From Favolaschia claudopus (lineage: Eukaryota; Basidiomycota; Agaricomycetes; Agaricales; Mycenaceae), in assembly GCA_037176885.1 (NCBI GenBank), contig JAWWNJ010000032.1, positions 1,488,001-1,552,000 on the forward strand: a DNA stretch of 64,000 nucleotides. The letters run 5' to 3'. Positions 22,389 to 32,970 of this stretch are shown one piece after another. The position numbers and the translations under genes were made by a program. A model generated the notes under the pieces. The model ran no database searches and was not told where the DNA came from. It saw only the letters and a list, made by a program, of their open reading frames with translations. Within the stretch, counting starts at the first letter, position 1. Every line of letters begins with the position of its first letter.

Positions 22389-23327
22389 ATGAAGCTCTCC
22401 TTCCTCTTCGCAGGGAGGAGACCCCCCTTCCCGACTGCGAAAATCAAACTCAAGTTCCGGCGTGTGTTATCGCGAACATCAAGCACCATCCCGGACACGA
22501 CATTCACCCTCCTCCAAGCCTTGGAGCAATCTGCCGATGCGTGCCCTCCTCTCAAGAGCGCTGTTGGAGGTGTAAGAGCGTTGTGGGTCATTGCAAATGT
22601 TTGTTTTCCGCCAGTACATCAGAATCAAGCATAACTAATGATAAATTCGTAGCGTGCCAAAAACTGCAAAAGTGACGCCTTGGAAATCGCGGAGCGCTCC
22701 AACGGGATCTTGAACAACATAGCCGAGGCTGTTCCTGATGTGTCTGCGATTTCAAAGCCAATGGGTGAAAGCATCGAGCGCTTCGTGTTGTAGGAGTCCT
22801 TTCTTCTCTATGAGGAGGAACAAGAAAATACTAAACCCAGTTTAGACTTCTAGTCGACATTCGTTCCGAAGTAGAGGAGATTGCAAGGACAAGTAGAAAA
22901 TCGCGTCTGCTTCATCTCAACCGCAACGAACAGAGGGTCAAGCGGATTCAAGCCCGATTGGACCATGCCAAGCAGGATCTTTTGGTTTGCTCTTTTCTTG
23001 GTTGAACTTCATCGGTATTTCATGTCTGATCGATGGCTCAACAGCAAGCCTCTGCTTTGCGCACCGAGGCACGAGTTGAACATGTTGTAGCACAACAGAC
23101 GCAGATGCGATCTCAAATCACCACTGGTCAGAACGCCGTCGTTCGAGGGCAAAAACATATCCGTCGCGACATTCGTGAAATCCAAATAAATGCAAGAGAA
23201 ATGGTGGGTGCTCGAATACATCTTAAATAACTTACATCCTCATTTAACCCTCGTGTCCTTGGTAATACAGCAAACACTTCAATCTTTCTATCACCGCGTT
23301 TTCGTCATTTTCTTTAGCCGCCCCTGA
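22389..23327 (+). CDS. NTD-3: stand-alone MLKL/HeLo-like N-terminal domain protein (233 aa)
   Basis: This is the clearest member. Exons 22389-22598, 22653-22789, 22846-22984, 23045-23203 and 23271-23327 have sizes 210, 137, 139, 159 and 57 nt, total 702, giving 233 residues and a stop with no frame break. Motifs: MKLSFLFAGRRPPFPTAKI, ESADACPPLKSAVGG-type text (here QSADACPPLKSAVGGVRALW), CKSDALEIAERSNGIL, RLLHLNRNEQRVKRIQARL, an amphipathic helix rich in Gln and Arg, and the end QSFYHRVFVIFFSRP. In NLRs of this family, as I recall them, a similar FF-R-P segment leads into the nucleotide-binding domain; here the stop codon falls exactly there. The likely role is membrane-acting or signalling helical bundle, adaptor or decoy (inference). 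A TATA box lies about 35 bp upstream. Confidence 0.8.
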
Positions 23328-23351
23328 ACAATCTCCCTTGCTGGCAGCATA

Positions 23352-23632
23352 CCGTGGGGACCCACGGGCGCTGTACTGCGGCACTGTACTGCAGTGTCAA
23401 GTACTCTTGCTGGCCCACCTTCCGCCGAACACTAGTGTTCGGTTGTGGGTGTTCAATTCTCTTTCTTCTTATCTCGCACAGTTACGACTACCTATGGTAT
23501 TAGCCAAAGGCGTTGTAGGGCAGAATCTGGCATGCCAGATTCTGCCCGGCAGATTGACTCGTCGTCACGAGCTCAGGGGGTAAAAACACACGAACGATAA
23601 TTGGGGAACTTGAGATTCCAAAATCTCGTGTG
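23352..23632. repeat. Cluster of strong hairpins and palindromes just 3' of NTD-3
   Basis: In 281 bp there are: 23352-23367 (ccgtggg / cccacgg, 2-base loop), 23382-23396 (cactg / cagtg), 23425-23442 (perfect 18-bp palindrome ccgaacactagtgttcgg), 23518-23547 (perfect 30-bp palindrome with arms gggcagaatctggca and tgccagattctgccc), and a nested hairpin 23587-23632 (outer cacacga / tcgtgtg, inner gagatt / aatctc). No coding frame explains them. Confidence 0.8.
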
Positions 23633-23788
23633 AAAATCGGCTTTTGTATTCATTATTACTGTGCATGTCATGTCGACTCAGCTCGAGTAGACATAGTAGA
23701 TAAAACTCGTTTTGCGCTTTCTGCACCACATAATATTCTGACAAAGGTATCAGACAAGTCGCCGAGTCGGTAAAATCAACTCACCGGT

Positions 23789-25411
23789 CTATGCGACGTT
23801 TGAGACTCCCCCGAACCTCGGCCCAACGACATATTTCTCTGTGCTCCAGCTCACACCATCAACTTGCATTTCTCGAACGCATTGTACGTCAACATCCTCC
23901 GAATCAAATGATTCAAGAAAAACACAAACACGGCGAAGCCGGCTGTTTTCCGCCCGCGAAGCCACTAAATCACGGAAATCCTCCGCACATTTGACCCAGG
24001 TCTGAATCGCGGTCGCGGACTTGTCATAATAAGACAATGACTGGAGCGCGGGACAAACTGCGGAGTCTTTCAATGAGTCGAACGCCAGACGTAAGGTGTC
24101 TGCGATTGTATCTGCGTCGTGAGTACGTGTTGGAGCGAGACCGAGATGGTTGAGGGAGGAGCAATGTTGGAAAATGGGGACGATTTCGTTGTCGAGAGAG
24201 TCTTCTTCGTCGAGGTAGAATGTTAAGGAGGTAAGCGTGGCGTTGGAGCGCTCGAGGAAAGGGAGGACACAGTCAAGTGATTTGTTGACGATGAGATCCG
24301 TGAGTGCTGGAGCTGTCATGTAGTCGAGTAGTTCGCCGTCTTCGATGTCTAACCTCCGCAGCTCCGCAAGGAGGATATTTGTTTCGAGGGGCGGAAGACT
24401 TTCGTCGTCGGATGGAAACAGCAGAGTACACTCTCGCAGGTTCCGTGCAGAGCGTAGGATATCGAAATGTGCGTGGGCTGCAAGCAAAGCGCGATAGATT
24501 TCAATTTGTCGCCACGGTAGACTAGGAACGATGGCGGGCTTCACTTCTCTGGGGTTGTGCTCCCGAGGAGGCGAAAGATATACTTCCCGCAGACTCGGTG
24601 CGTCCTCGAACCACCCCTTGTTATAGCTGAAGGGGGTCGCCGTCGGTGAATTGACGTAAAACTCCAATTTAACGAGTCGGGGAATACGAGACCGAATACG
24701 ATCCAGAGAAAATAGAAAGCCGGTATGTCCCTTGTCACCTTCGACCGTTAAGCGTTCCCAGCGAAGAGAGTGGCTGATTACTGTGTTCATCAGCAAGCGA
24801 AAGTGATCGGTGGTGCCTGGGGGATTGTCGAAGGGCCACAGAGCAGACCAGTCGAAACGGACATGAAGCGGAACGTCCTTGGAATGGACTAGCCGAGCTT
24901 TGATCATGCGGGCGGGGAAAACCTGCTGAATAGTAGTTTGATTCGAGAAGCTGGCGAAAATCTCGATCGTGGATCAAAGGAAGGGATCGTCGAGAGCAAT
25001 TGCTCTCCATCTTGAGCAAATATGGGTGATATGCCATAGATGGGACGGCTCCGTGAGGGGTTGCTGCACCATTCGTAGAATCTTGGTGACTATTTCCGTC
25101 GGAATACGCCGAATGGGAGACAATATACCGCGATACTGCTGGATGGAATCCATCAGGTCGTCTCTTTCGCCGTTGAATTGTGAGACATCCTGCGATGCAA
25201 GGTCATTTGTGAAATAAGGAACAGACACTAGAATCGACTCGCCGGAAACATGCCATGCTTCGCATTCCATACTGTGAGGCGATCCTCAAGAGCTTGGATG
25301 TAAGTACTGCTGGACGAAGGTGATGTCTTCCGCCTCTGGCGACTCATTCGTCGAGAGCAGATCAAGGATATGGGCGGGAGGAGGGAGAATGGGGGTGCTG
25401 AGGGAATCCAT
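23789..25411 (-). pseudogene. F-box protein gene with one in-frame TGA
   Basis: Exon 1 (25411-25308) starts MDSLSTPILPPP and contains ILDLLSTNESPEAED, a hallmark of agaric F-box proteins. The main part reads ILSPIRRIPTEIVTKILRMV, LWHITHICSRWRAIALDDPFL, then TGA at 24976-24974, then STIEIFASFSNQTT and 372 further codons of leucine-rich text (SLREVYLSPP, LTSLTFYLDEEDSLDNE, SLNHLGLAP) to 23789. Family members have W where the TGA stands (DPFLWSTI). A single G-to-A change therefore breaks an otherwise open gene; readthrough or a sequencing error are alternatives. Joining exon 1 needs a 36-bp intron (25307-25272), unusually short, so the 5' end is uncertain. An intact protein would recruit substrates to an SCF ubiquitin ligase through its LRR-like part. 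Confidence 0.75.
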
Positions 25412-25655
25412 GTAGCGCTTGCAAATTGCAGGAGGAAGAGGCAAGGGAAGAGGCTCAGGACAAGATCCAGATGGTCACATGTACGTGACTCACGATCGAT
25501 CAACTGACTCATTTGATTGCCAGTGCATCCGGTTCGTTCCCGACGTTATCCGAGGGTCCCCGTGGTGCCCGGCACTAGTGGCAAGAGCCGGCCGGCCACT
25601 GCGGCATGTTGAAAGTCTGGCAGCGTTGAAAAATCAACTTCGAATGCTCTGGAGT

Positions 25656-26953
25656 CTACCGATACTGCGGTGGTAATTCAAACTCCTGAATCCCTGTTCT
25701 CCCCGCTTCCAAGGCATTCACCCTCGTTGCCAGTGTCCCAATTTCCTCCCTCGCGGCATGCAGCTGCGCTTCCACATCTTGGTCCTCAATATCAAAATGA
25801 ACTGCCGCTGTTGCGCGCTGACGATTTTGCAAATGCCTCTCTTGCTCTTCAAGACTTGCTACCTTTTCTGTCGCAGCCAAGAGGTCCTCTCGAATAATAT
25901 CTTGTATGGCTGTGTGTCGTCCCTCCAATTCGCCTGTTGAAGCATTTGACTTCACATTATCGGCCGGTTTGATGAGTGTGAATGGTGATATCCGGTGCGT
26001 CAGCAATCTGCGCTGACGGCGCCGGCGGCGGAGGTGCCACCATGATAAGCCGACAGTGATAATGAAGACAGGGATAATTATAACGGGAACGATAATTCCT
26101 GGTCTCGCTTGCGCTGTGAGCTTGAGGTATTTTCATGGGCAGGATATTGAACGGCTTACGATATCCTTGTCCTCTTATACGATGCTGACACTGCTATTGT
26201 TGTGGGTGGAAGGCTGGAACTGTTCGAGTTAGACCAGAATTTACTAATTGGTGTGTTAGAAAAATAATGAATTTACTCGCCTGGTCGGTGAAGATTGGAG
26301 AGCGACGGAGATGGAGCTACTTTGGCTCAATATGTCTGAGGAGGAAGGCTCGGAAGTAGACCTTCTGCAGTGATGTTCCCGTCATCAAAGACGCAGACTG
26401 TTATTGAACTGAGCTAACGTACCCCGGTGAAACTGTTTGTGAAACTGAGTGAGCTATGCTGGAGCCAGGTAAATCCCTAGTAAGTATGTGTACGAATCTC
26501 AGAAATCATGAAAGGATTGACGCGCAAAGCAACTTACGACGTAGTATCAGGAGTGCTGACAAATGGAAAGCCGACGGGGAATGTTACGGGTGAGATATGT
26601 GGAATTGATATCGGCGGAATTGAGACAGGTGGGATCGATATGGGCGGAATCGATATGTGCGGAATCGAAACCGGTGGGATTGATACCGGAGGGACGGGAG
26701 GTATCGATATGAGAGGCACATGCAATAGCGGTGGAATTGGAGAGAAACTGCGTGATACCGAGGAACTGAGAGAAAATCGGCGACGTTCGATCGATTGAGA
26801 GGGTAAAGAAACGTACTTCGCTAACTGTTCTTGAAATTCCCGCCACGGTGAAAGATGTTTGGCAGTATTAATGGCAATGAGCTCCACGAGCGACAATACT
26901 GGCATGAAAGGAAAGTACGAATCAGCGCTCAAGAATGAGGGAAGGAAAACCAC
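25656..26953 (-). CDS. Single-pass membrane protein with Ser-rich ectodomain and coiled-coil tail
   Basis: The best-supported part is the 3' end: a membrane segment (PGIIVPVIIIPVFIITVGLS, about 26095-26035), a basic stop-transfer block RRRRRQRR, and a cytoplasmic tail with heptads (EDLLAATEKVASLEEQERHL, DVEAQLHAAREEIGTLATRV) ending at 25656. Upstream, short exons encode Ser/Thr/Pro-rich text (SLPPTTIAVSAS, SSSISVALQSSPT), and 26580-26720 encodes a five-residue repeat of the SIPPI/SIPPV type. Agaric genomes hold many such genes: Ser-rich outside, one helix, coiled coil inside. No clear signal peptide is seen and the exon joins before the membrane segment are not settled, so the 5' limit is tentative. 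Function unknown. Confidence 0.5.
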
Positions 26954-29311
26954 GACTACTGGACCGCGATGTCGGTGTTATATGGAGATCATCGCACAGT
27001 CATGCCGGGGACTTGACGATTTTAGATACCAGTACAGCGGTTATGAGCGCCAGCCAGCCAGCCTTCCAATCAATGCGATGGACCAAATCCAAAGGCCTCT
27101 GGATGGAATTACAAACGAGTTTAGAGGGTCGATTCCGAGAAGCCTGAGGAGATCGATAGTGTCTTCTGTGCACAGATAGCGGCGCAAAGATTTTGTGAGA
27201 GAAAGAAGTAACGACTTGAAGATCCAAAATTGACGTCGGTAAACGGGGAAAATCACCTTTACTTAGAACAGGCGGTGCGGCACTGCCACAGCGCTTAGAC
27301 TTGATTATAATATGGAAACGACGACAGCCGATGAGATCGGTGGGGGGGACGAGTAGAAGACGCCCACCGTGGAACATTGATACTGAGGCTAAGGACACAG
27401 ACAGAGACTCGGATGAAGATGCTAGAATTGTCATTCGGGCAACATTCGGGGTGATCGGATAACTTCGGTGGCTTCGGTCAACTTGAAGCGGTGAGCGGCC
27501 GCTGTGATGTTTCGTCTCTGACTCTTGACCAGTCAGATCATGTGAAGAAGATAGAGAGCGATATAGCCTCATTCAATCAGCTCTTCAAGTGACGGTGTGT
27601 CCGGGAGGAATGGCTAAGTGGTGGTCTGGAAGCCTGAGACCCTGCGGGATAGCTAGGCAAAGGGCTCGATAGCAAAGGCTACAGACAAGCTGGAATGATC
27701 TACACTAAAGGCTGCTGCCAAACAGAACCAAAGTGATGGCGACCCAGAAACCCCACTACAACGGATAGCACGCTACGAGGGACTTGAGGGGTACGAGAAC
27801 CAGTAGAGAACATGATGGGGGAGGACAAGTTGCGACCTATCATCAATGTTCCCACGAAAACTGATGGGCAGAAATCATGTCCACTCTTCATTCCAAAACA
27901 CATTCCAGGGACTTCTGAGGATACAGTGCGTTTAATTTTGGTTGTAAAATTGTCGTAGAATATCCTCATATTTTCTGCAGCCTCTCAGCGCTCGCAAGAT
28001 ACTTACCTAGTACTAAACGGTTCCGTAGCGCAAACTTAGCGGCCCAACCGCCCGATGAGACCGGCAAAGGCGACGAATAAGTATTTCGATTGTGCAAAGA
28101 TCTTTGACTGAGGAAGAGCAAGTGCTCAAGGTCCAGACGCAGCAGACGCCCCAGTTCTTCGAGATTCTTAAAAAGAATAGGTAATCCAGAGAACGCAAGA
28201 GGTACACCATTGGAGTGGCAGAAAGTTCCAAAAGTCTGTTACCAAGTGGCTGAATTGCACCTGAGTCACAGTGCTCAGTCTCAAATACGGTGCAATGGCA
28301 AAAAGCAAGATAGAGGAAGATGCGTTGACACTAACCGAGTTGGTGATCCCCTATGGGCGATATACTGTGCAAAAATTCACTACAGTTTACAGGGTTCTTG
28401 TAAACAACTTACATCTTTGGTAGCAGCTTTATTTGCTTACATCTCGAGGTTGGTTACATCTGCTATCTTGGTTGCATCTTGCTTACATCTCCGACTTGGT
28501 TGCATCTCACCCCAGGCTTGGCGTTGAGGAGGTAAAAGTGATCGGCCATCTGATCGTGATCTCACTTCCGTTCGGCTTGTTCAACAGGATTCTCGGGCGA
28601 CTGTAGAAAGGCACGCAGACATTTAAAAAGATGTAGATCTACCTGTAATGGTATTCGGGATAAGCTTTGAGGGAATCTTTAGGGAAATGACGGCAGCAAC
28701 TCTGTCTCTGCACAAAGAATGAACTTACTGATCAGCGATTCTGAAAATCGAAGTATATGTGCTTGGCTTGGTCAAAGCGATAATTTTTGAACTTTTCTTC
28801 ACTCCTCTTTTATATCGGGTCTGCTATGGGCATCGTCTCAAAGTATATCGTTGGGCGTAACCCGCGATTTTCTGCCTTCGCCGAACCTGCCATGATGCCG
28901 TTGATGTCGGCATGCAGCTGAGATCACCAGCGAAACAGAGGTTGTAGATTCACGAAGTTTTGCGAAAAAAGATCACGGTTTGGTAGTTGATACGATCTCC
29001 GGCAAGATGCACCCACTAAAGAAGTTGTAGCCAAGCTAGCAACAGAGTTGTAAGTTGCAGCCACAACGTTGCGAGTTGCAGGGAAAAGTTGTAAGTAACA
29101 CGAAGATGCGCGCAAAAACCCTGTTTTCAGCTGAGTTGTACTCGCTCATATTTCTTGCACAGTATATGTGCCATAATCCCCGTCTGATTGCCTGCGGCGA
29201 ACACAATGAGAACAAAGGAGCGCACTGCCACCCATCACTCGTTCCCTCCAACCTTCACCGGAACCTTGCTCAAGTTTCCTTCGAAGTCAGTAGCCGTCGT
29301 CGTTGACCCTT
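26954..29311. other. Gene-poor stretch with short dispersed motifs
   Basis: A 190-codon minus-strand frame (27000-27572) and several shorter ones have no recognisable features. At 28400-28510 the word ttacatct or ttgcatct occurs six times. At 28990-29100 the words agttgta and agttgca occur five times. These look like decayed short-motif repeats in opposite orientation (AGATGTAA against AGTTGTAA). No gene is supported. Confidence 0.45.
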
Positions 29312-32171
29312 ATGGAAGCCTTGAAAGACTATGCCTCCGACGCCGGCTCTGACGCTCTCGGGAACCGCGAGGATACTAGTAGCAGGGAACATCCGAATCT
29401 GAGACTGCAAGTAGTGAGTGATGGCACTCAAACTTACTGTTACTTGAATCCTCATACCCATGGATCGAACTCGACTGACAAAATGATCTCGGGACAAATT
29501 TAGACCCTGGAAGCGCAATATATACACCTTCGTCAAGGGGAAGATGCATTGAAGGCCAGCAGGCAGGAATTAGACCAAGAACGCGGAGTACGTCGCTCCC
29601 TCCCAGCGTTCGAACTCTGTTGTACCGAATTGGTGGCGGATTGTTCTACCGACACCTCTCTAAGCTATTATATCAGGTTTTTCACCTGCATTGCAAAACA
29701 ACCGAGGCGAAAATGAAGGAACGGTCGAACGCCTTCGAGCAGCATGCCCAGGAGTGCTTCACTATTGTGAATGTGTTGATCTCTCGACTGCGAGGCGAAC
29801 AAGACCGGCATCCGGCAAAACGAGAACTCGCTTCAGAGGATAGTATGCTCCCTGACGGCCACGCAAAGTGCTTCCATGACGTGACGAAGGTGTGTCTAAA
29901 TCCTTCTCCCAAAAGACAGTACATCTCACAGTCGTCTATCCGTGAGCAGGAAGGCGTACAAGAACTGAACCCTAACGCAGCAAAGTTGGAAAGTCAGGAC
30001 GTTATCAAGGGGGAATTAGGAAAGGAGGAAGGGGTTTTGGCATTTCGCTTGTTTTCTTCTGACCGTTGCAATAGGCTATCGTTTTTTCCAAGACCGAGCT
30101 TGTGAACACAGAACTTCATTCCGCTTGCAGCGCCGAAATGCGGGAGCTGAAAGAAACTCTGAAGGAGGCACAGGGAAATTTGGCTCGGATGCAAGAAGTA
30201 CGTCGGCCCCTTCCGCTTTTTTGCATATTGTGTCAAAAGTGCTGCGATTGAGTCACATCGGATCGACGGCCTGTTCTTTTGTTCTTCTAACCGTTGCGAT
30301 AGGATATCATTTTGCATGAGCGCGAGCACGTCAAGACTGCTGAACTTCATTCCGCTTGCAGCACTGAAAACCGGGAGCTGAAGGAGGTGTTGGAGGAAGC
30401 AGAGACAACTTTGGCTCGTACGCAAGCGGTAAATCGTTTCCCCTTCTGCTTTTTTTGTATACTATATGCATCTACTCATTGGATTGACGGGTGGGCAGAA
30501 ACTCAAGGATTCCGTAATTGCCTCGCAAAGTCGAGATTCGCAGCACCGGGAAGCGGCTGACCGTTACCATGCAGAAATATCAAATCTGAAAGAGGTGAGT
30601 GGATTGTCTCTCCTGCGCGTCTGCTGTTTACGATCAACGCACATCCAAGTCCCTACAGAAGTCAAGGACACAGGTGGGTTTCTCATGATACCGTCCATAA
30701 AGTTCCGATCTTCCAAGCTCATCGACGATTCGACTGCAGTCACAGCAGATGTACACAGCCGCCGTAGAGAGAAAAAACGTCATTCGCGACTTGGAGTCAA
30801 AAAATCGAAACCTGACCACGGTATGCAGTGAAAGTTGGTAGAACTGGTCGCATCAATTTACTTAATGCCTTGTCGTGACATACAGGAGCTCGAAACAGCC
30901 AAAGATGAATTCCAAGTCAAGATGATTTGGCAGCAGAAGGCGGTGAAGCAATATAGTTCGACAAATTCCAAGTTGGAAAAGGTAAGTAAATTGTTGCTAC
31001 ACACCGTACTGACGCAAGTAATATGAAATCCATGACAGTCTTCAGCTACTTTACAATCTACGGTATATCAATTCATAACATATAATATTCAACCGTTTGT
31101 TCCCTAACCTCAGTATGTGTATTTTCCCTGTGTCAGATAACGGAGTTGACACAAAAAATGGCGGAGCGAGATCGCCAACACGCAGAGTTGGAGTCAAGCA
31201 ATAGCAGGTTAGCGATGGTGCGTTATCTCTCGTTGCATCCTTGATCTGTATGCGTCGCCTCATATCAGTATCATATCTCTGGGACTTGGTCTTCGTAGGA
31301 GTATAAACGCGTTCAAAATCAGGTCAAGGATCAGGTATCTCCCTATTACCCCTCGAATGCAAAAACAATTGATCAAACAATGCTACGCCAGAAGTCTGAA
31401 TCAACCCGTACCCTCGGAATTATGAAACTGGAGGTGGACGGACTCCGCCGGACAATTAGCGCGCTCTCCGTAGAGAACAAGGGATTAGAAACCAATTTAG
31501 CAGCAGCGCTGAAAAGAGAACAGGTGGCCCGCACACTGCGTCGTTGACGATAGCTGATTTTTGCATGCCACAGACTTCTCAACAAAAATACCAGGAACAG
31601 CTTACGATACTGGAAATCGCTTATAGGGAGGAGATGGCGGCTAAAGATAAAGAGCAAGAAAACGCCAAGCTTCGGGTGTGTTTGCATACGATGGTTGTTT
31701 TGAATGGATTATTAAGCCGGATATAGGTCGTGGAAGCCCAAAAGCTTTTGCAGCCATTGATACAAGAGGCATGCGCGCTTAAAACGACGAGTCAATCGTT
31801 TACTCCATCTGCGCAGCAATCTGCCCGGCCTGTGCGGACAGTGAGTCTTTCATCTCGCGCTCATGATGATTCAACTTGCGGATTTTTTCTTCTTCTTCTC
31901 AGATAGAAGGGAAAGGATCAGCTCGACGTTTCTCCAATCTTGAGGTTAGTTCGGGGCGTATAATTGAATACCACTGAAGCATCTAATTTCGGTACTTTAG
32001 ACAGAGCGCGATGGAGATTGGTCCCGCTTGCCCAAGGGTTATGCTACTGCCGGGGCATCAATCCAGGAGCAGGAGTCGCAGCTGAGGAGAGAAGAAAGCT
32101 TGAAACGGAAGGCCGCAGCGGGACTGGTAAATATTAAGCCTGGAAGCTACAAAGTAGCACGTTACAACTGA
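29312..32171 (+). CDS. Coiled-coil protein CC-2, paralog of CC-1 (about 480 aa)
   Basis: The gene starts MEALKDYASDAGSDALGNRE. Exons match CC-1 one by one: TLEAQYIHLRQGEDALKASR (CC-1 CLESQYIRLRESEAAVKAMR), ELHSACSAEMRELKETLKEA, KLKDSVIASQSRDSQHREA, TAAVERKNVIRDLESKNRN, ITELTQKMAERDRQHAELES, EYKRVQNQVKDQ, and the end LKRKAAAGLVNIKPGSYKVA against the CC-1 tail LKRKGAPGATDWGSYKIP. Introns again fall between codons. CC-2 lacks counterparts of some CC-1 exons, such as the TFMSHLRDE exon, but has one exon twice (about 30090-30210 and 30321-30429). No membrane or catalytic motif. CC-1 and CC-2 face each other across 10 kb that holds two NTD genes and the F-box gene. Function unknown. Confidence 0.7.
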
Positions 32172-32970
32172 ATGGCACCTCATAATATTTCAAAATACTA
32201 CTCAGAACCTCTAGGTGTAAGTATACTTAGGACTCATTGACACTTAGCGCCGTAGCAGTGAGAAGGGAAGGCCAGTCGGGGTTTGCATCGATTAGTAGGG
32301 TAAGTAGTAACTTGGTAGTAGTTGTGGTAGTAGTTGTTGAACCAAACGGCAAGCTCGGATATCGCCGATGCCGAATGTCCCCCAATACGGCAATGCATAT
32401 AGCCGGTATCGATACCGGTACTGTATCCAATCTGATTCCAATGATGACGTGGCGTTTCAGCTTGCCTTCTCCCACAACATCTCATGCCACGATTCTCAAT
32501 CTTTTGGAGCGTATTCCTCGCAACTTTCATCGTTCGCCGGTGAAAATGCTATAAAAGATGTCTGAAATGAATTCCTGCGACGAAAAGTCAGGTGTATTGG
32601 TTTACCGAAGTTGAGCCTGGCATATTCCGGGCAAATGGTTCGGAACTTATCACTATGAAAACATCGCTGGGAGTCCGTTACAGCTTTCGGTTCGCGAGAT
32701 CCTCGCATCTTATACGGTCTCACTGTCACGACGCTCCGTCTTCGAAGCTTCAGCCCAACAAAACGGCTTGTGGAGTCCGAAGGTGTGTTTATCCTTGTCC
32801 TTCACGATAGATTCTACGCGTTGGATAAACTTCGGAATCCATTTCCTCTCGAAGTGTTAACCGACGAACCCCCACAATGGCGGGTGATGCTCGGTGTCTT
32901 AGCTGACGGCGCAATATAAAGCTCGAACGCAATCTTTGTTTCGGTGGACAGACCTTCAACTTCTATAGCG
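32172..32970 (+). promoter_or_regulatory. Upstream region of the Cip1-like gene
   Basis: No gene supported. A perfect 16-bp palindrome, ccggtatcgataccgg, lies at 32403-32418, a plausible dimer-binding site. A TATA box (atataaa, 32914-32920) stands 51 bp before the ATG at 32971 and supports that start. Confidence 0.5.

Noticed and set aside
27000..27572. 190-codon minus-strand frame
   Set aside because: No domain, no sensible exon links and an ordinary length for chance in this composition.
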